A stretch of 64,000 nt of DNA from Phymatolithon calcareum (Eukaryota > Rhodophyta > Florideophyceae > Hapalidiales), in the NCBI GenBank assembly GCA_977006965.1, contig OZ345374.1:2536001-2600000 (forward strand). Reading direction: 5' to 3'. The notes under the pieces were generated by a model, which worked only from the letters and a program-made list of their open reading frames with translations, had not been told where the DNA came from and did no database searches. Each line of letters opens with the position of its first letter. The stretch's first letter is position 1. Position numbers and translations under genes: made by a program. Below, piece after piece: positions 11,391 to 21,595 of the stretch.

Positions 11391-12056
11391 ATGCCCGACT
11401 CAGCCGTTCCTGAAGAGTTGCGCCCGCAGATCGACGCGAGCGCAGCCACAATTTTCGACAATGATGGCACGATGGTCAATACAATGCCATCCCACTTGCG
11501 CTCATGGCAAGGCGCAGTTAATAAGTATGGTCTTCACCTGTCCGAGGAAGAATTCTATGCCTGTGCAGGCGCCACGGCCGTTGAGATTGTCAACGCATTG
11601 AACAAGGCGCAGGGAAAAAATGAAACTGTCGAGCAAGTGCGGACTGCGAAAGCCGAATATCTAGCCAAGGAAATTGATTCCATCAGTGCGATTGATGTGG
11701 TTTATTAACTTGCCGAATATGCCATGTCGCGCGGTATCCCAATTGCTATTGCCAGCCGCAGACGTCGGAAGAATGTTGTCGCCTCTCTTCACTCCGCCGG
11801 TATTGATCCCAACAAGTATTTCCAGCCAGTAGTCACGGTGAATGATATTACACATTGTAAACCGCATCCGGAAACATTCTTGTTGGCGGTGAAGCGACTC
11901 GGCGTGGATCCGAAGCAGTGCATCAGATTTGAAGATGGCGAATTTGGACTGCAGGCCTTGCGCAGCGCTAGTATCAAGCATGTTGATGTGAGAATGCTTC
12001 CCGGATATCCTTTGCCGGACAGTTTCAAGACCAAAGCCACAACAAAACAACTGTAA
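11391..12056 (+). pseudogene. HAD-superfamily phosphatase (beta-phosphoglucomutase type) with one in-frame stop
   Basis: Two open stretches in the same frame are separated by a single TAA at about 11,706; together they span about 222 codons, normal for the subfamily. Motif I is FDNDGTMVNT near residue 23 (nucleophile Asp plus the Asp two residues on). The helical cap follows. IAIASRR marks motif II, CKPHPETFLLAVKRL carries the motif III lysine, and FEDGEFGLQAL is the acidic motif IV (family: EDSxxGIxAA). HAD enzymes of this type hydrolyse or move phosphate on sugar phosphates in the cytosol. The start is the ATG at 11,391, just ahead of motif I. This is the least damaged gene in the window; only the TAA breaks it. 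Copy B keeps just its last third. Confidence 0.82.
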
Positions 12057-12660
12057 CTTGTTTAGTAATAATCGTACTGCGATGGCCCTGCTATTCTGTA
12101 CATGAAAAGAGTTTTGTTCCCAGCCAATTTTATAATCTTTATTTTCTCTGCGTTCTTTCTTGGTTCCGCAAACTTGGGAAGAAGACCATTCACGTCGCAA
12201 CCTCAAGAAGGCTTAGCATGACAACAGTCCCTTTGGCATGTATTCCGCTATCGCACTGGCCCCATTGTGCAGGCAGCGCGCAGATAGACCAGGTGTAGAG
12301 TAGAGTGCTCCTACAGTCCTTGTGCCAAATGCGGTTCCACGGCTGCACTAATGTCGAACAAAGGATTCCATTGACAACTATATGACCATGCGGGTTAAAC
12401 ACTCCGTATGCTCTCGACCTATAAACCGAAACGACAGTGAATGCCGTCGATATGAAAAAAATATTGACTGTCAAAATATAAAAGTTTCATGACGTATTAA
12501 GAAACCACATTGACCAATAATAAAATGACATTTGTCATCTTGCTGTTGGTTCTTCTCTGCTCCTGGCCTTTTCCGGACAAAAATTGGTCCAATGAGAGTT
12601 TGTCAAGTGTTCTCATCTCATTGGCATTTCTTCTACTGAAATTCCCTATTCCTCGAAACC
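12057..12660. other. Duplicated non-coding stretch with one AT-rich hairpin unit
   Basis: Matches 49,190-49,790 of copy B. Its right half (about 12,480-12,640) is one member of the dispersed AT-rich hairpin family, with ACCAATAATAAAATGACATT facing TGTCATCTTGCTGTTGGT. No gene is visible. Confidence 0.55.
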
Positions 12661-12995
12661 TGAAACCCGAAGCCCGAAGCCCAAAACCCAGAACCGGAAA
12701 CCCAAACTCAAACCCAAACCCAAACCCAAACCCAAACCCAAACCCAAACCCAAATCCAAATCCAAACCCAAACCCAAACCCAAACCCAAACCCAAACCCA
12801 AACCCAAATCCAAACCCAAACCAAAACCCAAAACCCAAAACCCAAAACCCAAAACCCAAAATCCAAAATCCAAAACTCAAAACCCAAAACCCAAAACCCA
12901 AAACTCAAAATCCAAAACCCAAACCCAAACCCAAACCCAAACCCAAACCCAAACCCAAACCCAAACCCAAACTCAAACCCGAACCCAAAACCTAG
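12661..12995. repeat. (CCCAAA)n / (CCCAAAA)n minisatellite, telomere-like on the - strand
   Basis: About 330 bp are made of CCCAAA units that pass into CCCAAAA units (about 12,820-12,915) and back again. Read on the - strand these are TTTGGG and TTTTGGG, so the G-rich strand points left. Edges are degenerate. Copy B has no such tract at the same place (49,790-50,090), so it expanded in, or was lost from, one copy. The Asn-Pro rich reading frame here is a repeat artefact. Confidence 0.92.
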
Positions 12996-13027
12996 AACGC
13001 AAAACCAAAAACCGCTTCTCTCGTAAC

Positions 13028-13340
13028 CAGGTCGGACACCGAGCTCGCACTGAGATGACAAGGGTCTTACCAAGATTTGGGCGTACCGCGACGAGCGACG
13101 TTATGGGTCCCCTCAGCCGCTATCTTCGAGTATAGCGTACCTTATCAGGCGCCGCTACGTCTGCCCGGCATCCCGCATCCTGCCCTTCTTCTCTCAGACG
13201 TTCTTGCGCCTCCCCGTCTCGCGCGGTCTGCGGCGCAACGGAACACTTCCTTGCTAGGTCCTTTCTTCAGTGGTATCCTTGCCTGTTGCTCATGCTCTGC
13301 TTTTGAAGACGAGTGAGAGTCGGTGCCTTCGGATCAGGCG
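13028..13340. repeat. Dispersed repeat R1, copy 1
   Basis: About 220-310 bp are shared with 50,095-50,430 and 57,780-58,005. All three follow AT-rich hairpin units and start near GAGCTCGCACTGAGATGA. On the - strand all three keep the open segment ARDGEAQE-LREEGQDA, suggesting the 3' end of an element's ORF. I do not recognise the protein. Confidence 0.8.
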
Positions 13341-13381
13341 TGTCTATAGACGTAGGTTATTTTCCAGTCTGATAGGCCCCT

Positions 13382-13789
13382 TCATCTGTTCCACCGCGGT
13401 TTCCAATCTCTGGAGAGCGTAAAGGTGATTTTAGGGCCTTGAGTCAGAGCAGGAGACGGATGAGGCGTGTGCGTCGACCAGTTGAAATAGTGAGTCTCTT
13501 GTCCGAACAGATCATCAATGCGCTCAATAACAGCACTTTCGTTAATATCATACGACGACAGACAAGACGCATCGACATGGATTGTCTCCAGAAAGATACG
13601 ACCATTTCTCGCAATGGAGGCCCTGTTCGCATAGTTGAGACTGTTGGCCGACATTTCGTAGACATAGGCTTCGCCGGAATTAACGCCATCACCACAGTAC
13701 ATATTTCCATCGGTATCCACGCCTCCAGGAGCCTGCACGCGGCTGAGAACCTTAGTTCGCATTCCGCAAGACACTGGAGATCCACCCAC
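13382..13789 (-). pseudogene. Unrecognised ORF fragment, 135 codons
   Basis: One open frame on - contains VDTDGNMYCGDGVNSG and then YVYEMSANSLNYANRAS. This low-complexity-free, protein-like composition suggests a real former exon, but I recognise no family. Its last codons lie inside the segmental duplication (to 13,411); the rest is outside, so the duplication breakpoint cut through it or joined to it. There is no clear start. It could be a piece of a host gene or of a transposon. Confidence 0.3.
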
Positions 13790-13840
13790 CCGTCTCTAGC
13801 AGAGCTGCGAGACTAACGCCCTCGATTTCCCCACCCAGAA

Positions 13841-14487
13841 CATGAACCAATAAAAATGTGACAAGTGTTCTTTTCTCGTTGCCCATTCTACTTCTGAAAA
13901 TATGAACATTTCAAAACTTTCGGAAGAAATATACTTTCGAAAATTCTCATCCGGACGTTATATACTGGCAATATCGCGTCCGGATGAGAAATTTTCGTCG
14001 AATTATAAAATTTCGAATAAAAAATTAAAAAAGTTTCAAGAATTATTAAGACACAACATTGACCAATACGAAAATGACACTTGTCATTATTTTATTGGTT
14101 AATTTCTGCCATGACCCTTCCCGGACAAAACATGAACCAATAAAAAAGTGACAATTGTTCTCCTCTCATTGGCCATTCCACTTCTCAAATTTTGAACATT
14201 TTAAAAATTTCGAGAGAAATATACTTTCGAAAATTTTCATCCGGACGGTAAATATAAAAGTTTCAAGAATTATTAAGGCACCACATGGACCAATTAGAAA
14301 ATAACATTTGTAATTATCTTATTGGTTATTTCCTGCCCGTGACCCTTCCCAGACGAAACATGAACGAATAAAAATGTGGCAAGTGTTCTCTTCTCATTGC
14401 CCCTTCCAATTCTGAAAATATGAACATTTTAAAAGAAATATACTTTTGAAAATTCTCATCCGGATGTTATATACTACGACTATCGCG
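13841..14487. repeat. AT-rich hairpin repeat family, three tandem units
   Basis: Units start with CATGAACCAATAAAAA-like sequence at 13,841, 14,131 and 14,359. Each complete unit holds an inverted pair, TTCTCATCCGGACG facing CGTCCGGATGAGAA (perfect in unit 1, 13,945-13,992), and a second pair, ACCAATA...AATGACA facing TGTCATT...TATTGGT. Unit 3 is cut at 14,487 by the Ty3/gypsy relic. Related units occur at 12,480, 49,640-50,090, 57,190-57,700 and 61,590-61,845. No protein is encoded; MITE-like elements or structured satellite DNA are both possible. Confidence 0.85.
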
Positions 14488-14493
14488 TCGCAG

Positions 14494-17400
14494 ACAACGC
14501 TTCGCTGCGCCCGCCGCGTAGTGCTCGCACCCCAGTCGGAAACACCGGTACCGGTCATCTGTTCGGAAAACGGGCTTCGGCTCCTCGAGGCTGCTCCGCA
14601 CCTTTTTGACTCCAAGCGCATCGCCATGGCCAACGGGGTTGCGGACGTGCAGCCGGAAGTACCCTTCGAAGTCCGCGTGGCCAACTTTAGGGATCACCCC
14701 GTCGAGCTCCCGAAGCACATGCGCCTGGGATAAACGGTACCAGCGCCCTTCCAGGCCGACGCCGCACTGCCGGTTATTTTCGCGGTGGGCGAGTCCCCGC
14801 CCTCGGCCGTGCCCCCGCGGGGGATCCCCCCACCCGTTGAGGAGAGGGTGGTCTTGTCAGTCTATGACTTGGACCTTCCGGACTTGGACCAGGAGCAGTC
14901 CATCGCGGTACGCGACATGCTTCGGCAGTTTGCCCCGATGTGGCAAGGACACTTAGGCGAGGTTCGAGGCACCCAACACCGCATCGACCTGCTCCCAGGA
15001 GCCCGCCCGGCGTTCTCACAGCCGTCCCGGGCCGGACCGGAGTCCCGCAAGGTGATCCAGGCCAACGTCGACGAGCTCCTCGCCAAGGACATCATCGAGC
15101 CGTCGAAGTCGCAATGGACAGCGCCGGTCGTCCTCGCGCCGAAACAGGACGGCACGCTCAGGTTCTGCGTCGACTACCGCCGCCTGGACGCGGTCACCAA
15201 ACGGGACGCCTACCCACTCCCACGCATGGAGGACTGCCTCGACAGCTTGGGCACAGCCCAGTACATAACAACACTGGACTGGAACTCCGGGTTTTAGCAG
15301 ATCCCCATCGCCCCGGAGGACAGGCTCAAGACGGCGTTCGTCAGCCACGCAGGTGCCTTCCAATGGAAGCGCATGCCCTTCTGGCTCATGAACGCCCCGG
15401 CGACCTTCCAGCGACTACTGGACCTCCTGCTAGCAGGCTATCGATTGAAGTCGTGCCTCGTCTATGTTGATGACGTGGTAGTGTTCTCGTCGAGCTTTGG
15501 GGAACACCTCACACACGTGCGGGAGGTGCTCGAGGTCATCCGCGACGCCGGTCTGTCGCTCAAGCTGCCGAAGTGCAAGTTCTTTTCGCGTACGGTGGAC
15601 TACCTCTGACACGTCGTGCGCCGGGGCAAGCTTATGGTCGCCGAAAAGAACACGGCCGCCATCGACGGCCTTCAGTTCCCGCGCACGCAGACGCAGCTCC
15701 GCTCGTTTTTGGGCATGTGCAACGTCTATCGACGCTTCGTTCCCAATTTCGCGCGCGTCGCGGCGCCTCTCAACCGTCTTCTCCGGAAGGGCGCTCCCAC
15801 CGAGTTACCACGGCCACTGCCGGAGCAGAAGGAAGCCTTCGAGCTACTCAAGGCTGCCCTCAGGGCACCCCCGGTCTTGCGCCTCCCACATCCAGACCGG
15901 CCGTACTCCGTGGACACGGACGCCTGCAACGAGCAGATCGTGTGTTCGCTGTTCCAGACCGACGAAGCGGGCACCCGTCATCCACTGGCTTCTGGAGCCG
16001 GACGCTCTCCGCGCCGGAGCGCAACTACAGCCCCACCGAGCGCGAAGCTCTCGCTGTCGTCTGGGCCGTGCAGATTCTCCGCCAGTACCTTGAAGGACGG
16101 CACTTCACGGTTCACACTGATCATGCCGCGCTCATGTAGATGATGGACTTGGCGGATGTCAGCGGACGGCTGGCGCGCTGGCGATTGCGCCTCCTGGAGT
16201 TCGATGTTAGCATGCAATACCGCCGAGGGACGGAGAACAGCATCGCGGACGCCATCTCGCGCATGCCCACGTACGGCACGACCGACACCCCGCCCGACCT
16301 GGAGATCCCGTGTTTGATGGTCATGGACCGCGGTTAGCCGCCGCGACGTTCCCCGCGTCGTCTGGACGGACCTGGTCGACTCCGGCTCGTGGACGTCCGC
16401 CGACTGGGACCCCGTCCCGGACGCGGACGAGTGCCGCGGCGACTGTTACTGCCCCGGCTGCGCCCGCGAGCGGGACAATGTTAACTCTGCCGAAGTCTCT
16501 CTCTTGACGATGGACGAGGTATACGAGGCCCAAGAGACCAACCCGTTCTGCCAGCGCGTACGGGACCCGGCTGCGGCCGCGCCGCCCGACTTCGCCGAGG
16601 ATGAGCGGGGACTACTTGTCCGGGTCGTGCCGATCGACGGTGCACGGCAGATCTTCTTGTCGGAAACCCTCCGCCCTAGGGCGCTACACTTGGCGCACGA
16701 CACGCCGGAAGCCGGCCACCAGGGAGTCATGCGCCAGTAATATACGATGCGTCGTACGTTCTACTGGCCCGGCATGCTGGCAGATATTCGAAGGCTTGTC
16801 ACCCCTGCTCAGTGGAGCGCACGAACCTCCGAACGCACCAGGCGCCCATGAAGCGGTTTCCCGCGACCGAGCCCTTGGAGTTCGTGGCCATCGACATCCT
16901 CGGCCCGGTCCCCCGCTCGGCGACGAGGCATCAGTACCTGGTCGTCATCACTGATCGCTTCACCAAGCTGACGCGAGTGGTGCCTCTCGCCACGGTGACC
17001 GCCTTGGCGGTATGTAGAGCCTTCGTGGACCTTTGCCTTTTCGCCTACGGCGCACCGGCGCGGCTGCTCTCCGACAACGGTTTTGAATTCACCGCCCGCT
17101 GTTCCAATTCGCGACTACCCAATTCAGGATCGGCCACGCGTTCACGACTACCTACCATCCGCAGACGAACGGCCAAGCCGAGCAGTTCAACGGCACCCTG
17201 CTAGCCGGACTTCGCGCCTTTGTCGCGGAACATCCGCAGACGTGGCACGAGTACGCCGGTACCCTGACCTACGCGTACAACACCCAGGTGCACAAGTCCA
17301 CCGGGCATGCCCCGTTCGAGCTGGTCCTCTCCGAGCCGCCCGGTCCCCTTGTCTTCAAGCGGGAACCGAACCCGTCCGGCGCACCGGAGCCCCGATTGGA

Positions 17401-18086
17401 GCTCGAGCGTTTCCGCGAAGACGTCAGACGGCTTGTTGCAGGCGCGGCCCAGGCGCAGGCGAAAGCTCAGGCGCGGTATAAGCGCGACTTCGACCGACGC
17501 ATTAAGCCGCTGACGCCCGATCAGCCCGGCGACCACGTCTACCTGGAACGCCAGGGACCCTCCGAGGAGGAAGGCCATGGCATTCGTCGCCGCCACGAAC
17601 TCCAGGCAAAGGCGGACGGGCCTTACGAAGTTCTCCGGGCAACGCCAAACACCGTCACGATCGATCGCGACGGCCTCACGGAAGTCGTCTCCCGCCACCG
17701 GACTTCCAAGGCCCCTGGGCCGAGCCCGCCTTATGGGACTCGCAGCCCGGCACCCGCGCCAGACGCCACGGCGGAGCAGCCGCTTCCGCCGCGCCACTCC
17801 TCGCGGCCCCGCGCTCGCGCGACCCCGCGAGCGGGCGAGTCCGAGTGCGACGAACATCCGGTGGCCCTCCGCTCGACTGCAGTTCCAACGGCTGCCGCGG
17901 AGCACGTGGTCGAAAAGCTGCTTGAGTACGATGCCGAGGAGGACCTCTTCCGCGTCCGCTGGTATGGCTATTCGCCCAATTAAGACACTTGGGAGCCGCC
18001 GTGCCACCTGCCGTTCAACTTCATGGCCGCCTTCTTCCGTCGCTCGAACGCGCGCGTGCCGCGGCACCTTCTTCATCTCCGCAAGT
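14494..18086 (+). pseudogene. pol: Ty3/gypsy Pol polyprotein: RT, RNase H, integrase, chromodomain (broken)
   Basis: Domains in order: a linker after protease (14,494-14,900); reverse transcriptase (about 15,040-15,610) with APKQDGTLRFCVDYRRLD, then MPFWLMNAPATFQ and the catalytic VYVDD near 15,463; RNase H (about 15,860-16,140) with VDTDAC; an integrase zinc finger (H...H...C) around 16,690-16,810; the integrase core with FVAIDILGP, LLSDNGFEF and a glutamate in the AEQFNG block; and a C-terminal chromodomain, LFRVRWYGY...TWEPP, ending at 18,086. The chromodomain marks the chromovirus clade, which targets silent chromatin. Stops at about 14,731, 15,296, 15,605, 16,137, 16,336, 16,738 and 17,981, plus frameshifts near 15,975, 16,800 and 17,100, make it inactive. 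GC content far exceeds that of the flanks. Confidence 0.93.
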
Positions 18087-18634
18087 AACGCACGGAAGGC
18101 GAGAACCCGTCTCGCGGTATCCTGGCGTCAGCCCAGTCTCGGGCAACTCCACCCCGGTGGCCACAGTGCCTCGGCGCATCCCCCGCCGGGGGCCAGGTTA
18201 ACGTCACCTCTCTGGCCTTTTATTTTCCTGATTATCTGAGGCCTCAATTTCCTTTAATTTTGGGACTCACTCACTTGGGGTATTTTTTTGGCCTCAATTT
18301 TCCTTTTATTCGCTGACGCTACACCTTCTTTTTCTTTTTCGTCCTTTTCTGCACCATCGGCTTACACCTATGCTGTCTTACTCTCAGCAGCCCGCCTTAT
18401 GGACTGACCCCTCCTGGCGCATGAACGCCGTACCCCTGCCGCTCTCCGCGCAGACGCGGCCGGGCCCTCCGGCGCGCGCGCACGGACGCCAAGACTCCGC
18501 GCGGCCCCACCGCTGGCCGACAACACAGTTCGCACAAGCGGATGGAGCGGGACTTTCGCCCGGCTCTTTTATCCAGAACTATGGATTCTAGCCTCTGCTA
18601 CAGCCTAGGCGGACTTGGGCCTCGGCGCTCTCCA
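18087..18634. other. Non-coding linker between pol and the antisense ORF
   Basis: Conserved in inverted form at 52,216-52,770. It contains pyrimidine-rich T/C runs (18,215-18,350) that could include the polypurine tract complement or polyadenylation signals of the element. No LTR boundary (TG...CA with repeat partner) can be pointed to. Confidence 0.45.
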
Positions 18635-19856
18635 CTACGCGCCCGCCCAGGCTGGGATCGGACGTTCCCCGAGGCGCACTCCCGCGTCGCGCGTCCGCTC
18701 CTGGGCATTCACCACCGCGAGGTCCAGGTACTCCGCCCGGCGCTGCTCGCGTGCCGCAGCACGATCCTCCCACGCAGCCACACGTCTCCCGCGCCGGTCC
18801 TCGCGCGCAAGCCGCTGCTCGCGGCTCAGCTGGAGGATCACCTCCTCACGGCGCGGCAGGCTCCATGAATGGCCCCGCGGAGGGCCCCACACGAGCTCCG
18901 GTGGCAGCTCTCGATGGCCCCTCGCGACTCCGTGAGTGCTTGCCACAACGCCCGGGGGCAGCGCCCGACGACGCCTCGCGTCTACGCGCCCGGCCACAGG
19001 GCCAAGCAAGCACCGAGCGAACCTCTCTTCCGTGGCCCCAGCCCGCCGGCCGACCGCCCCGCGACCCCACGCGCCACGCGCCTCTCGCCCCGCGGCCCTG
19101 CAGCTCAAACTCGGCCGGGCCACCGACGCGTGCCTCCTCCGCGACCAAGCCCGCGCAACCCTCCGGGCGCCACCCGAAACCGTTGGCTGCCCAACGGTAG
19201 TCGGCGAGATCACCTCGGAGGCGCACCCCGCCGGACGCGAAGTCCGATCCCGGCGAGCCGGCCCACGCGCTCGCGCGGACCCGCAGCTCTGGCACTGCGG
19301 CCAGCCGCCACCCTCCGGCATCCCACGGCGCCACGTCGTCGCCGGCGTACACCGGCACTATGGCACGATCGTTCCGATGCGGACGGATGGTGAGGGCCGG
19401 ATCACAACGCGCCCAGCGTACGTCGCGAATGTCGCCCAGCAGCTGCTGCAGACGCACAGCGGTCGCCGCGTCCCCAGCCTGGTGCCTGATCCCCAGATTC
19501 TCGATCGCCGCGATGACGGCCGGCTGCAGGTACCACAGGCGCCCCCGCTCGGCCTCTTCCATCAGTGCCGCCGCGGTCCCAAGCGGCCACAGGGTGTAGG
19601 TCGCACACCATGCTGCCCAGGCGGTTGGCCCGAACGCCCGCAGCTCCGCGCTGTTCTCCAAGGGGCAGGCCGCCATTTCTAAGCCGAAAATCTTCACGGC
19701 GGTGGGCGTTCCGACGGCTAGGCCCCACGGCGCCTCGTACGCCGGCCACCCTCGCGGCGTCGGCGGCCGCAGGTCCAAACCGCGGCGCAACGCCGGATAT
19801 TCGGCCACGAATCCCGGTAGTAGCCTCCCGCACTCCTGGCGCCCCTTACGCCCCAA
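18635..19856 (-). pseudogene. Conserved antisense ORF of the Ty3/gypsy element (copy 1)
   Basis: On the strand opposite to pol, one frame is open from 19,856 to 18,846. It begins CGRLLPGFVAEYPALRRG, is rich in Trp and Ala, and contains ENSAELRAFGPTAWAAW and HRNDRAIVPVYAG. The natural C-terminus lies in another frame, reached by a frameshift near 19,070, and ends RPIPAWAGA at 18,635. That tail is strongly charged (LSREQRLAREDRRGRR and then REQRRAEYLDLA), probably helical or coiled-coil. Element 2 carries the same protein (51,030-52,215). There the frame breaks at a different place, and one length difference is exactly nine bases. These facts argue for a former coding ORF of about 400-440 residues. 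I recognise no family. Some plant Ty3/gypsy lineages carry extra antisense ORFs after pol, which is a possible parallel. Confidence 0.65.
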
Positions 19857-19879
19857 GCGGCGCTCCTCGAGCGGTTCAT

Positions 19880-20172
19880 ATTAGAAAGTAATTGACAAAT
19901 CCAAGAACCAGGTTGGTAGTACTTGCACAGAAGCAGAAAAGAGGCGTAGATGACTCTTATGAAAGAAAGTTTAAGATGATGAAACCCGACTGGGCCATTT
20001 CTAGCATCAAAAATCCAAGAAATGACAGGTTCCCGTGACTGGAACACAGCAAACGTGATTTGGGGGGCCAAAAGGAAGTTGGGCCTACTTTCGAACGAAA
20101 ACCGAATTATCAGAACCCTCCTGAAAAGTTCTTGATCGGCTTGGCGCCTATGGAACACAGCTGTTTCGCAAC
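19880..20172. other. AT-rich insert not shared with element 2
   Basis: About 290 bp of lower-GC sequence lie where element 2 has its putative antisense-ORF leader (50,745-51,000). The GC-rich alignment with element 2 resumes at about 20,175-20,280. This looks like an insertion or a replaced leader. No gene is visible. Confidence 0.55.
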
Positions 20173-20304
20173 TTAAGCGCCCAATCCCGGCACGGCCGCG
20201 CTCCTCAGGTCCCACCCCCTCGGCGCAAATTGCGCCGCCCCGGCACCCACCGTCCGCGCACGCGCACTCCACCTCCCGGGTCCCTCCCTGAGCGCGCAGT
20301 TATT

Positions 20305-20425
20305 CGTGGGATTGGGAATTAAGGCCTACTCGCAACGGCGAAGTGAGCACTCCTCTAATAGATGGCCTCGAAACTGGAGATTACTGACCTCTCCTTGCAG
20401 CGTGGCCTTCACTTTGCTCGACGAG
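20305..20425. repeat. Short dispersed block shared with 57,058-57,178
   Basis: Sequence beginning GGGATTGGGAATTAAGGCC matches 57,058 onward (GGGATTGAGAATTAAGACC). Both continue through GGAGATTACTGACC or its GGGGATTACTGACC variant. Both copies lie next to a Ty3/gypsy relic and have the same orientation, although the two elements are inverted to each other. It is possibly a solo LTR remnant of a third element. Confidence 0.65.
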
Positions 20426-21595
20426 TTTGCCTTACTGGCTCGTGGCGGTCGACCTACTTCAAGCTGCTCAGTAATGACCCGGCGAAAGTTCTGCCTCGTG
20501 GTAATATAGAAACCTGTGCGGTCATTTTAGTAAATACAGAAAACTTTGAGGCTTTTTAGTAATTTCCTCTGAAAAGTACGAGAGGCACAGAGAACGGGCT
20601 TGGTTTGGTATACGCCAAATTGCACAATATGATTAGGGAATTAAGAAGATCATACCAAGACATCTCATCGTCAGGGAACTTTAACTGTGCATGGCAGTTC
20701 AAGTTCCCTGGCCTTTGGCGCAGCCCGTCGCCGTCCCGCGTGGTGCAGCCGTGAAGCGCGGATGCCGCGACGTCACCTCTGCGACGCTGCGCAAACAAGG
20801 ATGCCGCAGCGTAATATTTGTGACGCTTCGCGTCGGCCGCGCCGCATCCGCTTTTGCGCAGAAGTCCAGCTCTGCTATCTTTCCACCGCATTCAAGATGA
20901 TCAATTTAAGCAATTGCTCTAGTTGAGCTGCGTCCACCACTGCCGCATCGCGCAGAGTTGCTCCTGGCGCGGAAGTCCACGTGCACCGCTGGAAGATTTC
21001 GAACAAGAGAGATGTGATTTTGTTCGCTAACTTTATATGGACCTGTCTTCATTCGGAATGGCTAAAAATATATGCACAGCGGCCTAAAATATTTGCGCAC
21101 GTTACCCATATTTTCGAGCATTCCGATTGTGCACAGGACTATATTTGCAACGATGGAACGATTAATTATATGTTTCTGAGGATTCGGGAGACCCGAAAAA
21201 GTGTTCTTACATAACTGGCATAGCTGGCAGCTCTGATGGACTCGTTTGGTTGCCGTGTCTCTCGATACAAATGGCGTGACTGTCACGTAGACTCTCTAGA
21301 AATTCTGTGAAGAGTGTCCACCAAGAACCAAGGCAATAGCGCTGCAGAAAACCTGGACGCGAAAAACTGCCTGCCCAACGATGTGACGTTCGGAAGCATT
21401 GCGACGCTGTACGCAAAGCTAAGAAGCCTTTACAATGTGCAGTTTCCGGAAAGAGCTTTCCGGATACGAGTATTCCAAAAATAATATATATCAGACTCGA
21501 AAATTGAACCAAGAATTAAAGGAATTCAAAATGACACAAAAAAATCTGTACATGTACTGCCAAAGAACTCATATACTGCAACAAAAAATAAATAT
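20426..21595. other. Unassigned stretch left of the 10-bp satellite
   Basis: Around 20,700-20,960 there are repeated GATGCCGC/GCAGCGT-type words, GC-rich compared with the rest. Nothing recognisable as a gene or RNA. The region turns AT-rich towards 21,595. Confidence 0.4.

Larger units (their letters stand above)
1..13411. repeat. Segmental duplication, copy A
   Basis: Position 1 matches 40,323 and the match runs, with gaps, to 13,411, which matches 50,485. By eye the two copies differ at roughly one base in twenty to thirty. Three large gaps interrupt the match. 3,328-4,830 is replaced in the other copy by unrelated sequence (43,663-45,122). 8,338-11,822 is missing from the other copy. About 450 bp of the OSGEP relic near 6,280 is missing here but present there. 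Copy A starts beyond the left window edge. The gene relics inside are listed separately. Confidence 0.93.
14488..20285 (+). mobile_element. Ty3/gypsy chromodomain retroelement 1, 5'-truncated
   Basis: GC-rich sequence interrupts an AT-rich hairpin unit at 14,487. It aligns in inverted orientation with 50,486-54,220 of the second element. Gag and protease are missing at the 5' end. Pol runs from RT to chromodomain, then come a non-coding linker and an antisense ORF. The right end of the alignment with element 2 is near 20,285. No flanking LTR pair or target duplication is visible, so the insertion is old or the ends were lost. Confidence 0.85.

Noticed and set aside
12510-12995. Asn-Pro and Gly-Phe repeat proteins
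   Set aside because: These are translations of the (CCCAAA)n/(CCCAAAA)n tract on both strands.
14940-15470. Arg/Pro-rich long frames overlapping pol on both strands
   Set aside because: Shadow frames caused by high GC content. The RT, RNase H and integrase motifs lie in the other frame.
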